A stretch of DNA of 64,000 bases from Oscillatoriales cyanobacterium CG2_30_40_61 (GCA_001873365.1 MNYZ01000018.1:27176-91175), one strand, 5' to 3'. Positions 1 to 9,079 are shown, counted from the first letter of the stretch. Program-made: numbers and translations. The notes: generated from the sequence alone by a model not told the origin.

Positions 1-693
1 GCGGATTTATTCAAAGATCGGGTGCAACATTTTGTTTATATGAGTTCGGCGGGAGTGTATTTAAAATCCGATCAAATGCCCCATATTGAAGGGGATGCAA
101 CTGACCCGAAAAGTCGTCATTTAGGTAAATATGAAACCGAGAGTTATTTGCAAGCTCAAAATTTACCCTGGACATCAATTCGCCCTACCTATATTTATGG
201 GCCATTGAATTATAATCCCTTAGAATCATGGTTTTTTGATCGGATTGTGGCGGGTCGTCCAATTCCGATTCCGGGGAATGGATTTCACCTTACCCAGTTA
301 GGTCATGTTCAGGATTTAGCAACAGCAATGGCCGCGGTTTTAGGGAATCAAAAAGCCATTGGTCAGGTGTATAATATCTCAGGAGAACGTTATGTTACCT
401 TCGATGGTTTAGCGAAATCTTGCGCTATTGCTGCGGGCAAATCCTTGGATTCAGTTAAACTAATCCATTACGATCCTAAACAATTTGATTTCGGCAAACG
501 GAAAGCATTTCCGATGCGAGTCCAACACTTTTTTGCTGATGTTCATAAAGCCATACAGGATTTAAACTGGAAACCCGAATTTGATTTAATTTCCGGTTTA
601 AAAGATTCTTTTGAAAATGATTATTTAGCCCAAGGTTTAGGGCAAAAAGAAGTTGACTTTTCAACGGATGATGAAATTATCGCAAGTCATTAA
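1..693 (+). CDS. CSP41-like NAD-dependent epimerase/dehydratase, 5' truncated by window edge
   Basis: The reading frame is open from base 1 and ends at TAA 691-693, so the N-terminal Rossmann part lies outside the window. What remains has the SDR active-site neighbourhood YMSSAGVY followed by a GKYETE block that supplies Tyr/Lys-type residues, then RPTYIYGP and a C-terminal substrate domain ending DEIIASH. This matches the atypical SDRs related to chloroplast CSP41, which in plants bind RNA and stabilise plastid transcripts; the cyanobacterial role is less clear. The internal GTG at 22 is probably not the true start, because the codons before it continue the family sequence. Confident on family, not on biochemical activity. 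Confidence 0.85.
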   Translation, partial: ADLFKDRVQHFVYMSSAGVYLKSDQMPHIEGDATDPKSRHLGKYETESYLQAQNLPWTSIRPTYIYGPLNYNPLESWFFDRIVAGRPIPIPGNGFHLTQLGHVQDLATAMAAVLGNQKAIGQVYNISGERYVTFDGLAKSCAIAAGKSLDSVKLIHYDPKQFDFGKRKAFPMRVQHFFADVHKAIQDLNWKPEFDLISGLKDSFENDYLAQGLGQKEVDFSTDDEIIASH

Positions 694-765
694 TTGGGTT
701 TATTAATACCGCGATTCTTTGCCGATATCAAGCGTTGCTGAAAACCCCTGATAATAACCTCGATT

Positions 766-809
766 AGATCCCCCTAAACTACCGTTAAAAATGGGGATTA
801 GGGGGATCT
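766..809. repeat. Inverted repeat AGATCCCCCTAA / TTAGGGGGATCT
   Basis: Perfect 12-bp arms at 766-777 and 798-809 with a 20-nt spacer. It sits between the CSP41-like gene and the kinase gene and could act as a terminator hairpin. A related CCCCCTAAATCCCCC sequence occurs near 22350, so it probably belongs to a dispersed family. It overlaps the most upstream ATG available to the kinase, which argues for the later start. Confidence 0.7.
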
Positions 810-889
810 ATTCCCAATTGCCGATTCCCTGCTATAAAATAAACTCAGGCGTGATTCAGCGCTTAATATTAGCAATCATAATCGGGGAT

Positions 890-3055
890 ATGCTGGGAAC
901 CACACTAGGCGGACGCTACCACATTTTGCAATCCTTGGGGGGTGGAGGATTTGCACGCACCTATTTAGCGGAAGATCTTCAACTTCCCGATCGTCATCAA
1001 TGTGTGGTTAAACAACTCAAACCCCACGCCACAAACTCCACAACTTTACAAATTGCCCGGCGTTTATTTGAAACAGAAGCTCAAGTTTTATATCGTTTAG
1101 GACATCACGAACAAATTCCCCAGTTATTTGCTTTTTTTGAAGAAGATCAAGAATTTTATTTAGTTCAAGAATTTATTGAAGGTCACGATTTAACCCAAGA
1201 ATTAATCCCTAATTTCTCTGTTTCCCCGACCCTACCGCCTCCTGATCCTTCCATTCATTCGAGTTTGACTCAAGTTCTCCCAAATCCGCCTAAAGGCAGT
1301 TTAAATGAATCGGAAACGATTATCTTATTACAGGATATTTTAAAAATATTAGATTTTGTCCATCAGCAAAATGTTATTCACCGGGATATTAGTCCTAAAA
1401 ATATAATTCGACGCAAAAAAGATCATCAGTTAGTATTAATTGATTTTGGAGCGGTTAAACAAATTACCACCCAAATGTTAAATGCTCCGGGTCAGAGTGG
1501 TTTGAGTGTGGGGATTGGAACACCTGGTTATATGCCGGGGGAACAAGCTAGGGGAAATCCTAAACTTAGCAGTGATATTTATGCGGTGGGAATGATTGGG
1601 ATTCAAGCATTAACAGGAATTACGCCCCATCAGTTACAAATTGATCCCGATACGGAGGAAATTATTTGGCAAAATCAAGTTAGTTTGAGTCCAGAATTGG
1701 CTGAAGTTTTAAATAAAATGGTACGGTATGATTTTCGAGAACGCTATACTTCAGCCCAGGAAGCATTAGAAGCTATAAAAAGTTTAAATAAACCCAATAT
1801 AGCAACGGTTCTAGCTTTTAAGTCTTGGCTTAATCCCTTAAAAAATCAGCCCAAAAAAACAAAAATTTATTTGACTATAATGGCAACATTGGGATTAATA
1901 GGATTGGGGACAGTAACCGGATTTTATTTATGGTCTTCTCTGAAATCGTCTAATGCAATAGAACTCTATAACCAAGGGAATACTTTATCTCAATTAAACC
2001 GTTATTCCGAGGCTTTAAGACATTATGATCAGGCTCTGGAGTTAATGCCAGATTATAAAGAAGTCTGGAATAATAAAGCTAAAGTTTTATATAAATTGGA
2101 ACAATATTCTCAAGCTCAAGAAGCCTATGATAAAGCGATTCAAATTGATCCAAATTATACTGAATCTTGGATCGGTCGAGGAAAAGTTCTGAGCGCTTTA
2201 GGAAAGTATTCGGAGGCTTTAACTGCTTTTGAAGAAGCGATTAAACAAAATCCCGATGAGGTAGAAGCTTGGTTAGGAAAAGGGGATATTTTACTCAATT
2301 TAAAACGCTATGAAGAAGCAATTCAATCTTATCAAGTGGTTTTAGATCGGTTTCCTGATTCCTTTGACGCCTTATCTAAAACGGGAAAAACCTATCATTA
2401 TTTAGAAGATTATCAAAATGCTTTTAAATTTTATGACCAAGCGGTTAAAGTTAAACCGAATGATCCGAATGGGTGGTATCACCGAGGGAATGCTTTAATG
2501 CAACTTAAACGCTATCAAGATGCGACAGATTCCTACGATAAAGCAGTGCGTTTTAATCCTAATTTTTTCGCCGCTTGGTATAGTCGCGGTCAGGGATTAT
2601 TAAAACAAGATAAGGAAAAAGAAGCCGTTGAATCCTTTGAAAAAGCGGTTAAACTTCAACCCAATGATCATCAATCTTGGTATAATTTGGGATGGTCATT
2701 GCATCTGTTGAAACGCTATGAAGAAGCAATTTCTAGCTATGATCAAGCCTTAAAAATTAAACAAAATGATTATTTAGTTTGGTATAATAGAGGCAACGCT
2801 TTATATAATTTAGGTGATTATCAAGAGGCGATCGCTTCCTATGATCAGGCGATTAATCAACAAATCAATCATGGAGAATCTTGGTACAGTCGGGGTAATG
2901 CCTTGATGAATTTAAAGCAATATCCCGAGGCTATTTCTTCATATCAAAAAGCCTTACAATATCGTCCAGATTATCCAGCCGCAAAGGAAGCGAAAGAAAA
3001 GATAGAACAACAAATTGAAGTCTTAAATAACCCAACAGATTCTACAAACCCGTAG
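890..3055 (+). CDS. Serine/threonine protein kinase with C-terminal TPR array
   Basis: Cytoplasmic Hanks-type kinase domain, residues about 10-310 counted from ATG 890: glycine loop GGGGFARTYLAED, lysine in VVKQLK, catalytic HRDISPKNI, DFG in DFGAVK, and GTPGYMPGEQ in the activation segment. A membrane-spanning stretch (ITIMATLGLIGLG-like, near residue 330) follows, then about ten TPR units to the C-terminus. This kinase-TM-TPR design is common in cyanobacteria and implies signalling from a protein-binding TPR part; the substrate is unknown. I chose ATG 890 (MLGTTLGGRYHIL), preceded by a GGGGA stretch, over ATG 791, because the upstream codons lie in a palindromic repeat and do not match kinase sequence. 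Confidence 0.9.
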   Translation: MLGTTLGGRYHILQSLGGGGFARTYLAEDLQLPDRHQCVVKQLKPHATNSTTLQIARRLFETEAQVLYRLGHHEQIPQLFAFFEEDQEFYLVQEFIEGHDLTQELIPNFSVSPTLPPPDPSIHSSLTQVLPNPPKGSLNESETIILLQDILKILDFVHQQNVIHRDISPKNIIRRKKDHQLVLIDFGAVKQITTQMLNAPGQSGLSVGIGTPGYMPGEQARGNPKLSSDIYAVGMIGIQALTGITPHQLQIDPDTEEIIWQNQVSLSPELAEVLNKMVRYDFRERYTSAQEALEAIKSLNKPNIATVLAFKSWLNPLKNQPKKTKIYLTIMATLGLIGLGTVTGFYLWSSLKSSNAIELYNQGNTLSQLNRYSEALRHYDQALELMPDYKEVWNNKAKVLYKLEQYSQAQEAYDKAIQIDPNYTESWIGRGKVLSALGKYSEALTAFEEAIKQNPDEVEAWLGKGDILLNLKRYEEAIQSYQVVLDRFPDSFDALSKTGKTYHYLEDYQNAFKFYDQAVKVKPNDPNGWYHRGNALMQLKRYQDATDSYDKAVRFNPNFFAAWYSRGQGLLKQDKEKEAVESFEKAVKLQPNDHQSWYNLGWSLHLLKRYEEAISSYDQALKIKQNDYLVWYNRGNALYNLGDYQEAIASYDQAINQQINHGESWYSRGNALMNLKQYPEAISSYQKALQYRPDYPAAKEAKEKIEQQIEVLNNPTDSTNP

Positions 3056-3087
3056 GATTTTAGACGTTTTTTAACTTACGAGGGGGT

Positions 3088-3173
3088 TTGGGGGAGCGAT
3101 AAGTCCCACACTGAATTTCACAAAACAAAAAAAACAACCACCAAATCAGTGTGGGTTACATGGACTCCCCCAA
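3088..3173. repeat. Left-end nested hairpin of the tnpB element
   Basis: The outer arms TTGGGGGAG (3088-3096) and CTCCCCCAA (3165-3173) are perfect complements. Inside them CCCACACTGA (3105-3114) pairs with TCAGTGTGGG (3146-3155), leaving an A-rich loop. The CCCACACT core recurs in the right-end hairpin, as expected for IS200/IS605 ends recognised by the same TnpA. Confidence 0.8.
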
Positions 3174-3250
3174 GTTAATTTTGCGTTTGTCAATCCCGAC
3201 AAAATTAACAATAATATGTTAAAGTATATCCAAGAGTTTTGAAAGCGACA

Positions 3251-4519
3251 ATGTTTCAGGCATACAAATTCCGAATCTATCCAAATACCGAACAGCAAAT
3301 CGCCTTAGCCAAAAGCTTTGGTTGTTGCCGTTGGTATTGGAATTATGCCCTGAACTTGTGCCAAGAAACCTATAAGCAAACGGGAAAAGGATTATCCAGA
3401 AAAGTGATTCAAGGATTGTTACCTCAACTAAAAAAGGAATATCCTTGGTTGGCAGATGCCTATTCCCAATGCTTACAAGTTGTCGCTCTCAATTTATCTA
3501 CGTCTTACAAAAACTTCTTTGAGAAACGGGCGAGATTACCTCGGTTCAAATCCAAGCATGGCAGACAATCAATCAGTTATCCCCAAAACGTCAAGTTGGA
3601 AGGGGATTATCTAAAACTACCTGGTCAAGTCGGATTAGTTTATTGTTTGCGTCATCGGGAATTTCAAGGCGTAATTAAAACCGTTACTGTCTCAAAAAAT
3701 CCCGATGGGAAATATTATGCTTCTATCTTAGTTGATGACGGCAAGGAAACACCCAACCTATCAACCAATGGAAAAGCAATTGGGATTGATTTAGGGTTAA
3801 CTCATTTGGCGATTACTAGCGATGGGGACAAGTATAGCAACCCCAAACATTTTGCTAAACATCAACGCAACTTAAAACGAAAACAACAGAAATTATCCCA
3901 CAAACAAAAAGGAAGTAAGGGTAGACAAAAAGCTAAATTAAAAGTTGCTAAAGTCCACGCTAAAATCTCTCGTTGCCGGGAAGATTTTCTCCACAAACTA
4001 TCCCGCAAGATAGTGAACGAAAACCAAGTGATTGCTGTAGAAAATCTAGCAGTTAAGAATATGGTGAGAAACCATAAATTAGCCAGAGCGATTAGTGATT
4101 GTGGTTGGGGAATGTTCTGTACAATGCTCAAATACAAAGCCGAAAAAGAAGGGAAAACCTATCAAGAAGTTGATCGATTTTTCCCTTCTTCTAAAACTTG
4201 TAACGTCTGTCTAAATCAAGTAGGTAGTTTACCGCTTGATATTAGAAGTTGGACTTGTGAATATTGCCAAACAACTCATGACCGAGATATAAATGCTTCT
4301 ATCAATATCAAAAATGAAGCCTTGCGGATACTTCGACTACGCTCAGTACAAGTTTTGTCGTTAGGAACTAGCGACACTGCCATGTTGAGGGGGTGTAAGT
4401 CGTCTGATGAAACTTCTGTTTCTTCAGATGCTATCCCCATTGAAACTGGAAGCCCACACTTACTCGTGCCAGAAGTGTGGGTAGTTCACTCGAATTGCCA
4501 ATCAACTCGCTCGGCATGA
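3251..4519 (+). CDS. tnpB: RNA-guided nuclease/transposon protein TnpB (IS605 OrfB)
   Basis: The N-terminal helix-turn-helix region begins FQAYKFRIYPN. The RuvC-like nuclease core has the expected acidic residues: Asp in IGIDLGLTHLAI, Glu in VIAVENLAVKNM and Asp in HDRDINAS. A four-cysteine zinc ribbon (CNVC and CEYC) lies between the last two. All catalytic residues are therefore present. ATG 3251 is preferred over TTG 3239, four codons upstream. Downstream of the core the frame continues for about 70 codons through the right-end hairpin and ends at TGA 4517-4519, inside the antisense of rsfS; this tail is probably not conserved. TnpB proteins are known to be guided by an RNA made from the element's right end. 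Confidence 0.88.
   Translation: MFQAYKFRIYPNTEQQIALAKSFGCCRWYWNYALNLCQETYKQTGKGLSRKVIQGLLPQLKKEYPWLADAYSQCLQVVALNLSTSYKNFFEKRARLPRFKSKHGRQSISYPQNVKLEGDYLKLPGQVGLVYCLRHREFQGVIKTVTVSKNPDGKYYASILVDDGKETPNLSTNGKAIGIDLGLTHLAITSDGDKYSNPKHFAKHQRNLKRKQQKLSHKQKGSKGRQKAKLKVAKVHAKISRCREDFLHKLSRKIVNENQVIAVENLAVKNMVRNHKLARAISDCGWGMFCTMLKYKAEKEGKTYQEVDRFFPSSKTCNVCLNQVGSLPLDIRSWTCEYCQTTHDRDINASINIKNEALRILRLRSVQVLSLGTSDTAMLRGCKSSDETSVSSDAIPIETGSPHLLVPEVWVVHSNCQSTRSA
4453..4481. repeat. Right-end hairpin of the tnpB element
   Basis: CCCACACTT (4453-4461) and AAGTGTGGG (4473-4481) form a perfect 9-bp stem with an 11-nt loop. It lies inside the tnpB reading frame and just before the rsfS stop codon. In characterised TnpB elements the guide (omega) RNA is transcribed across this end, so the RNA here would overlap the tnpB 3' codons. 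Confidence 0.75.
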
Positions 4520-4902
4520 CCCCAAAATGCTTCTAATTTATAGAAATCTCGGCCTTCGGGCAACAAAATATGGACAATGACATCACCATAATCCATTAAA
4601 ACCCAGTTACCCTCGTTTTGGCCTTCGACTCTCAGGGGCAACCGTTCTAATTCTATTTCCACTTGGTCTGAAATGGCCAGAGAAATTGCCCGGAGTTGAG
4701 CTTGGGAAAAACCCGTTACAATCACAAAATAATCGGCTAAATAAGAGACCTCCGACACGCACAGTACCAGAACATTATCCGCTTTCCGGTCATCTGCGGC
4801 TCGGGCGGCGGCTAGGGCGGTTTCCCGACTGGTATGCTCATCAACATTGGTGCCAGATATCATTTGCTCAACAGCGTATTGGGTTTGGGCGTTATCAACC
4901 AT
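4486..4902 (-). CDS. rsfS: Ribosome silencing factor RsfS (Iojap family)
   Basis: 138 residues with the RsfS/Iojap domain: KADNVLVLCVSEVSYLADYF, FVIVTGFS, GNWVLMDYGDVIVHI and FYKLEAFWGHAERV. The family binds ribosomal protein uL14 and blocks subunit joining when nutrients are low; the cyanobacterial role is inferred from that. The N-terminal 40 residues are variable, as is usual. The last codons (DWQFE, then TGA at 4486-4488) abut the inserted tnpB element, so the C-terminus may have been set or shortened by the insertion. It lies 111 bp downstream of the glycosyltransferase gene on the same strand. Confidence 0.92.
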   Translation of the reverse strand: MVDNAQTQYAVEQMISGTNVDEHTSRETALAAARAADDRKADNVLVLCVSEVSYLADYFVIVTGFSQAQLRAISLAISDQVEIELERLPLRVEGQNEGNWVLMDYGDVIVHILLPEGRDFYKLEAFWGHAERVDWQFE

Positions 4903-5013
4903 TCAGTTTTTTTATTCCTCGTATGCAATCAAGGGTAACAATCAAATTTAGATCTAGTGATCATTTTAATCATTATTTTCGATTTTGGAGACTGAGGTTA
5001 AAGACAAAATCGG

Positions 5014-6252
5014 CTATTCCTGGCTTAATACCTGGGTAAATAACCGTTCATACTCGTCTAACGCCTGTTCAATGCCATAATGTTCTTCTGCATATTTTCG
5101 CCCAGATTGACTCAAGGATTCTAATTGTGCTCGATTGTTTTGAAGATCCCTAATTGCCTGGGCTAAACTCTGGGCATCCTCGGGGGGTACCACCATTCCC
5201 CCGCCACTTTTAAGAATTACATCTTTTGCGGTTCCCGCATCAGGAACAGAACCAATAATAGCACAACCACTAGCTAATAAAACCGGAATTTTTGACGGTA
5301 AATTAAAAGCCGTCACCTGTCGTTTTTGCACCACTAATCCCACATCAGCCGCCGCCAACATTTCCGGTAATTTTTCCCTGGGTTCTAGGGGAATTAATAA
5401 GACATTCTCCGTTTGATGTTCCTGACAGACCTTTTCTAACTGTTGTAAAGCCTCCTGTTCCCCGGCAATAATAAAAGAGATTTCAGGAATAGACTGTAAT
5501 AATTTGGCGGCTTTAATGACCGTTTCTAAACCTTGAGTTAAAGCAATATTTCCCGAATAGAGAACCACAAACTTATTCTCAAGTTGATGCTTAATCCTAA
5601 AAGAATTATTGGTTTTTGATAAAGGTTTAATAAAATTAGTATCTACCCAATTGGGAATATAAACAATTTTATCTTTTGGTATGCCGAGTTCGACTAATTT
5701 ATTAACAAAACCATCCGCAATCACACTAATCCGATTTACCTTGACATAGGTAAACTTTTCCACAAATTTAGCTGTTTTAATTACAATACCATCGGGATTA
5801 ACCAACTTCACCCGCAAGGCAGCTTCTGAGACAATATCCTGAATATTCAAGATCACCGGACAACGGCGCACCCCGGCATAAAGACCCACCGGAATACTGA
5901 CCAATAAAGGCGGAACCGTGGCAAAAATTAGATCAGGGCGCCAACCTTTAAACGCTTGAACCAGGCTCGTGACTATAAAACTACTATCAAGCAGGAGACG
6001 ATCCAATAATCCCGGTTTCGGGCCACGCACCCAAATATAGCTGCGCTGAATCACTACCCCATTTCGTTCTTCGGTGAGATACAACTTATTCTGGTATCCC
6101 GGATAAATCCGACGTTCGGGATAATTGGGCATTCCCGTCACCACCCGCACCTCATGGCCGCGCCTGACCAGACCCTCGGCGAGTTCGGTCATCAGAGGAG
6201 CAATGCCAATCGGTTCAGGATAGTAGTTATAAGAGTAAATTAGTATACGCAT
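5014..6252 (-). CDS. Glycosyltransferase family 4, WcaI-like
   Basis: 412 residues with a GT-B fold. The N-terminus (MRILIYSYNYYPEPIGIAPL, then LVRRGHEVRVVTGMPNYP) is typical of WcaI-type enzymes that build exopolysaccharide. The C-terminal GT4 domain shows VLYSGNIALTQGLE, IAGEQEALQQLE, LPSKIPVLLASG and a VVPPEDAQSLAQAI block. The enzyme would transfer a sugar from a nucleotide-sugar donor at the cytoplasmic membrane face. The gene stands alone apart from rsfS downstream, so no polysaccharide cluster supports a specific product. Substrate unknown. Confidence 0.88.
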   Translation of the reverse strand: MRILIYSYNYYPEPIGIAPLMTELAEGLVRRGHEVRVVTGMPNYPERRIYPGYQNKLYLTEERNGVVIQRSYIWVRGPKPGLLDRLLLDSSFIVTSLVQAFKGWRPDLIFATVPPLLVSIPVGLYAGVRRCPVILNIQDIVSEAALRVKLVNPDGIVIKTAKFVEKFTYVKVNRISVIADGFVNKLVELGIPKDKIVYIPNWVDTNFIKPLSKTNNSFRIKHQLENKFVVLYSGNIALTQGLETVIKAAKLLQSIPEISFIIAGEQEALQQLEKVCQEHQTENVLLIPLEPREKLPEMLAAADVGLVVQKRQVTAFNLPSKIPVLLASGCAIIGSVPDAGTAKDVILKSGGGMVVPPEDAQSLAQAIRDLQNNRAQLESLSQSGRKYAEEHYGIEQALDEYERLFTQVLSQE

Positions 6253-6279
6253 ACGGTGATTATTTATCAGTTATCAGTT

Positions 6280-6341
6280 GTAGGGGCGGGTTCATCGAGA
6301 TGCGCGGCGATTAACAAATATCTAAAAGAACTCGCCCGTAC
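6280..6341. repeat. 62-bp palindromic interspersed element (copy 1)
   Basis: Bounded by GTAGGGGCGGGTTC (6280-6293) and GAACTCGCCCGTAC (6328-6341), near-perfect inverted ends. It is flanked on both sides by TATCAGTT-type sequence. A closely similar copy lies in the opposite orientation at 63087-63147, and a related shorter hairpin at 56050-56091. It fills the gap between the DUF3352 and glycosyltransferase genes. Confidence 0.8.
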
Positions 6342-6354
6342 CAGGTATCAGTTG

Positions 6355-7998
6355 TTAGGTTTTGGGTTTGAGTCCCAATAACATCTCCACTTCAACCTCA
6401 GCAGTATCGGGAAAACTGGCACTGATCCCCACACCCCGAATTGAACTGAGCAGGATCATTTTATTCGGTTGCAGGGCGATCGCCGGAGACGCTAACAGAT
6501 ATCCCATGGCCCAGGATGTAATTTTTTCAATATCCAAATAGACATAACTATGGTGGGAACTGGGTAGGGATTTACTAATCTCTTGAAACCGTTGGCTTTG
6601 ATTTAGGGGGTCGGTGGGGTTCTGAGTCATCGCTTCCACCACTGGCCCGCCAAAGGCAACAAACATAATATTGGGACTTAACCATCCATGTCCAAATAAA
6701 GTTCCCTGTTTCGGGTCATTCCATTCTGTTACCTCAATTCCAGCTAAACTCCGTTGTTCAATATTAATCGGAGGATTACCCCGGGCAACCAGAGTATTGA
6801 GTTTATTTAACATTATTTCTGCGGCCGGGCGATCGCTAGTTTCAATTAATATCACTCCCCCCAACCCCAAGGACGCTAATACCCCTTTTTCAGAAGCGAT
6901 CGCAGCCAAAGCAAATTCCCCATCCATCCAGCCAAACACCTCCGTGTCCGCATCCAAATTAATCGCTTGCAGTGCCAAACGAATTTGACTAATGATCCTG
7001 TTGAGATCCCGGTTATTTTCCCCCAAAGTTAACAACTGTAACCACATTTGATGCAGATCATGGCTATTAACCAGGGCTACGGTTTCACTGGGGAAGCGAT
7101 CCATCATTTTCCCGAATTCAGGTAGGTTTGGGGATACCGTGGCTTTGGGACGTAAATGAGCCATCGCTTTTAAGCGAATCCCATCCGACTCCACCCCGAC
7201 TCCTATTACCATCGATTGAATCGGTTTCAGCGAAGATAGGGACTGACCCGATAAACTCAAAACTTCTGGCCAAGTGCCACTCAAATCCTTCGTTAACCGA
7301 TCATAATCGGCAATAAACACCGTCAATAAAGGATTAGCAAGATTTGCACTTTTAAAAAAAAGGTCAGATTTTCCCGATAAACTAACCAAGGAAGGAGAAC
7401 CCATGAAGGTATCGATCGCCCGTTTCACAGTTTCAGGACTCACCGCGATTACCAGATGATCGTTGATCACCGCCACGTTATATTGTTTTCCCGTTTTTTC
7501 GGTATAACTCGATAGACTCACTCCTCGATATTGACTCCGTTGAGATTTAATCTCCGGTGAAGCCTGTAATTTTTGGGCAAAATGCCAGGCTTTCAATTTA
7601 TTTTTAATTCCCACAACCATCAACAGTTGGGGCTCCGAACCCAGTTTGCCCCCATCAGCAGGCAATAAAGCCACCATCACCCCCCCGATCCAAGGTTGAA
7701 CATCCCGATTAAAATTAATCTGGGTTTGAGCTAAACTCTGTTGTTGAAAAATTTTGATTCCCCGACTCACTAACCCTTGAGCTTCGGGTGTGCCGAAATT
7801 TTGTAATTCTGATAAAACATCAGGCGTTGCCGATACATAAGTTGCGATCATGGCTTCATCCGGTATTAGTTTGCCACTTTCTAAGGGACTATAGGCTTTG
7901 TAGCGCCCGACCGTTAAGTAAAGGGCGGCGGCGACACTCCCACATACGCTTAGGACTGCAAAAGCCAAAAGCAGCTTAGATTTTTTTCGGATCAGCAT
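6355..7998 (-). CDS. DUF3352 domain-containing membrane-anchored protein
   Basis: 547 residues. An N-terminal hydrophobic segment (residues about 7-28, LLLAFAVLSVCGSVAAALYL) follows a basic MLIRKKSK start, so the protein is probably anchored with the bulk outside the cytoplasm. The rest matches the cyanobacterial DUF3352 family: DEAMIATYVSATPDVLSEL near the N-terminus, LFFKSANLANPLLTVFIADY in the middle and SHHSYVYLDIEKI near the end. No catalytic motif is visible and the function is not established. It is transcribed alone, with a divergent SDR gene starting 150 bp away. Confidence 0.8.
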   Translation of the reverse strand: MLIRKKSKLLLAFAVLSVCGSVAAALYLTVGRYKAYSPLESGKLIPDEAMIATYVSATPDVLSELQNFGTPEAQGLVSRGIKIFQQQSLAQTQINFNRDVQPWIGGVMVALLPADGGKLGSEPQLLMVVGIKNKLKAWHFAQKLQASPEIKSQRSQYRGVSLSSYTEKTGKQYNVAVINDHLVIAVSPETVKRAIDTFMGSPSLVSLSGKSDLFFKSANLANPLLTVFIADYDRLTKDLSGTWPEVLSLSGQSLSSLKPIQSMVIGVGVESDGIRLKAMAHLRPKATVSPNLPEFGKMMDRFPSETVALVNSHDLHQMWLQLLTLGENNRDLNRIISQIRLALQAINLDADTEVFGWMDGEFALAAIASEKGVLASLGLGGVILIETSDRPAAEIMLNKLNTLVARGNPPINIEQRSLAGIEVTEWNDPKQGTLFGHGWLSPNIMFVAFGGPVVEAMTQNPTDPLNQSQRFQEISKSLPSSHHSYVYLDIEKITSWAMGYLLASPAIALQPNKMILLSSIRGVGISASFPDTAEVEVEMLLGLKPKT

Positions 7999-8147
7999 GA
8001 TGATTTTTTAGCGGGGGTTTGGGATGATCACCCAGGGTTTCAGTTAATTTTCTTTATGTTAGCTTGTTCCCCCCTCGGGAGAAGGGGTCGAAGATTTGTT
8101 AATCTATAGAAAAAGGTGCGAGCATTCAGCCATTAATAGTCATTTTA

Positions 8148-9074
8148 ATGAAAGTAGCAGTTACAGGAGCCACAGGTTTTGTCGGTAGTCGTTTAGTAGA
8201 GCGACTCCAACGGTCAGGACATTCGGTATTAGTTCTCACCCGTCATCCGGAAAAAGCTCAACGGGTATTTCCCAGTTCTGTCTATTCCCAGTTAGAAATT
8301 GTTGGTTATACTCCCACGATATCCGGGGCTTGGCAACAGGCAATTTCTGGATGTGATGGAGTAGTGAATTTAGCCGGGGCGGGAATTGCCGATGAAAGAT
8401 GGACACCGCAACGCAAACAGGAAATTTTAGAAAGTCGGGCCACGGCTACCCAGAAATTAGTCGAAGCGATCGCTTTAGCTAATTCTAAACCTAGCGTCCT
8501 GGTTAGTGCTTCGGCCGTCGGATATTACGGAACCAGCGAAACCGCCCTATTTGATGAACATAGCCCCTCTGGACAGGATTTTTTAGCCAAGGTCTGTCTC
8601 GCCTGGGAAACCGCGGCCCAACAGGTCAAGGAAGGGGGAACCCGTTTAGTTATTTTAAGATTGGGGATTGTTTTAGCCATGGGGGGAGCCTTGGGAAAAA
8701 TGCTGACTCCCTTTAAACTGTTTGCCGGGGGGCCATTGGGTTCGGGGGAACAATGGTTTTCTTGGATTCATCGAGAGGATTTAGTCAATTTAATTCTATT
8801 AAGTTTAACCAATTCCGAAATCGAAGGAGTTCTAAATGCCACCGCCCCCAACCCGGTCAAAATGGGGCAGTTATGTCATGCTTTAGGGGAAGTTCTCCAT
8901 CGTCCCTCTTGGCTTCCGGTTCCTGATTTTGCCCTAGAAATGTTATTAGGAGATGCCGCCCAAGTTATTCTCCAAGGTCAACAAGTCCTACCCAAACGTA
9001 CCCTATCCTACAATTTTAATTATCAATATCCAACAGTTAAACCTGCCCTAGAAGACATTTTATCTTCTTCATAA
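8148..9074 (+). CDS. TIGR01777-type SDR epimerase (SulA/GC1-like)
   Basis: 308 residues. N-terminal NAD(P)-binding GATGFVGSRL (residues 7-16), then VVNLAGAGIADERWTPQRK, SASAVGYYG and a C-terminal DUF1731-like part (GQLCHALGEVLHRPSWLPVP). This is the TIGR01777 family of atypical SDRs. Homologues in Anabaena and in chloroplasts (SulA/Giant Chloroplast 1) have been linked to division, but that role is borrowed from the family and not shown here. ATG 8148 directly starts the Rossmann strand (MKVAVTGATG). Confidence 0.88.
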   Translation: MKVAVTGATGFVGSRLVERLQRSGHSVLVLTRHPEKAQRVFPSSVYSQLEIVGYTPTISGAWQQAISGCDGVVNLAGAGIADERWTPQRKQEILESRATATQKLVEAIALANSKPSVLVSASAVGYYGTSETALFDEHSPSGQDFLAKVCLAWETAAQQVKEGGTRLVILRLGIVLAMGGALGKMLTPFKLFAGGPLGSGEQWFSWIHREDLVNLILLSLTNSEIEGVLNATAPNPVKMGQLCHALGEVLHRPSWLPVPDFALEMLLGDAAQVILQGQQVLPKRTLSYNFNYQYPTVKPALEDILSSS

Positions 9075-9079
9075 ATAAA

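Larger units (their letters stand above)
3080..4490 (+). mobile_element. IS200/IS605-family tnpB-only element
   Basis: The element is defined by a hairpin-rich left end (nested inverted repeats 3088-3173), a tnpB gene, and a right-end hairpin (4453-4481). No tnpA (Y1 transposase) gene is present, so movement would depend on TnpA in trans. Boundaries are approximate: TTAC at 3076-3079 is a plausible target-site motif just before the left end, and the right end must fall near the rsfS stop codon, at about 4482-4490. The element lies between the kinase gene and rsfS, which are convergent. Being single-strand transposons with subterminal hairpins and no target duplication, such elements leave no direct repeats to check. 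Confidence 0.75.

Noticed and set aside
791..889. N-terminal 33-codon extension of the Ser/Thr kinase
   Set aside because: It begins inside an inverted repeat and lacks kinase-like sequence; ATG 890 gives a normal start.
4686..5039. Plus-strand open frame opposite rsfS and its upstream region
   Set aside because: It is antisense to rsfS and to the end of the glycosyltransferase gene, and its product has no recognisable feature.
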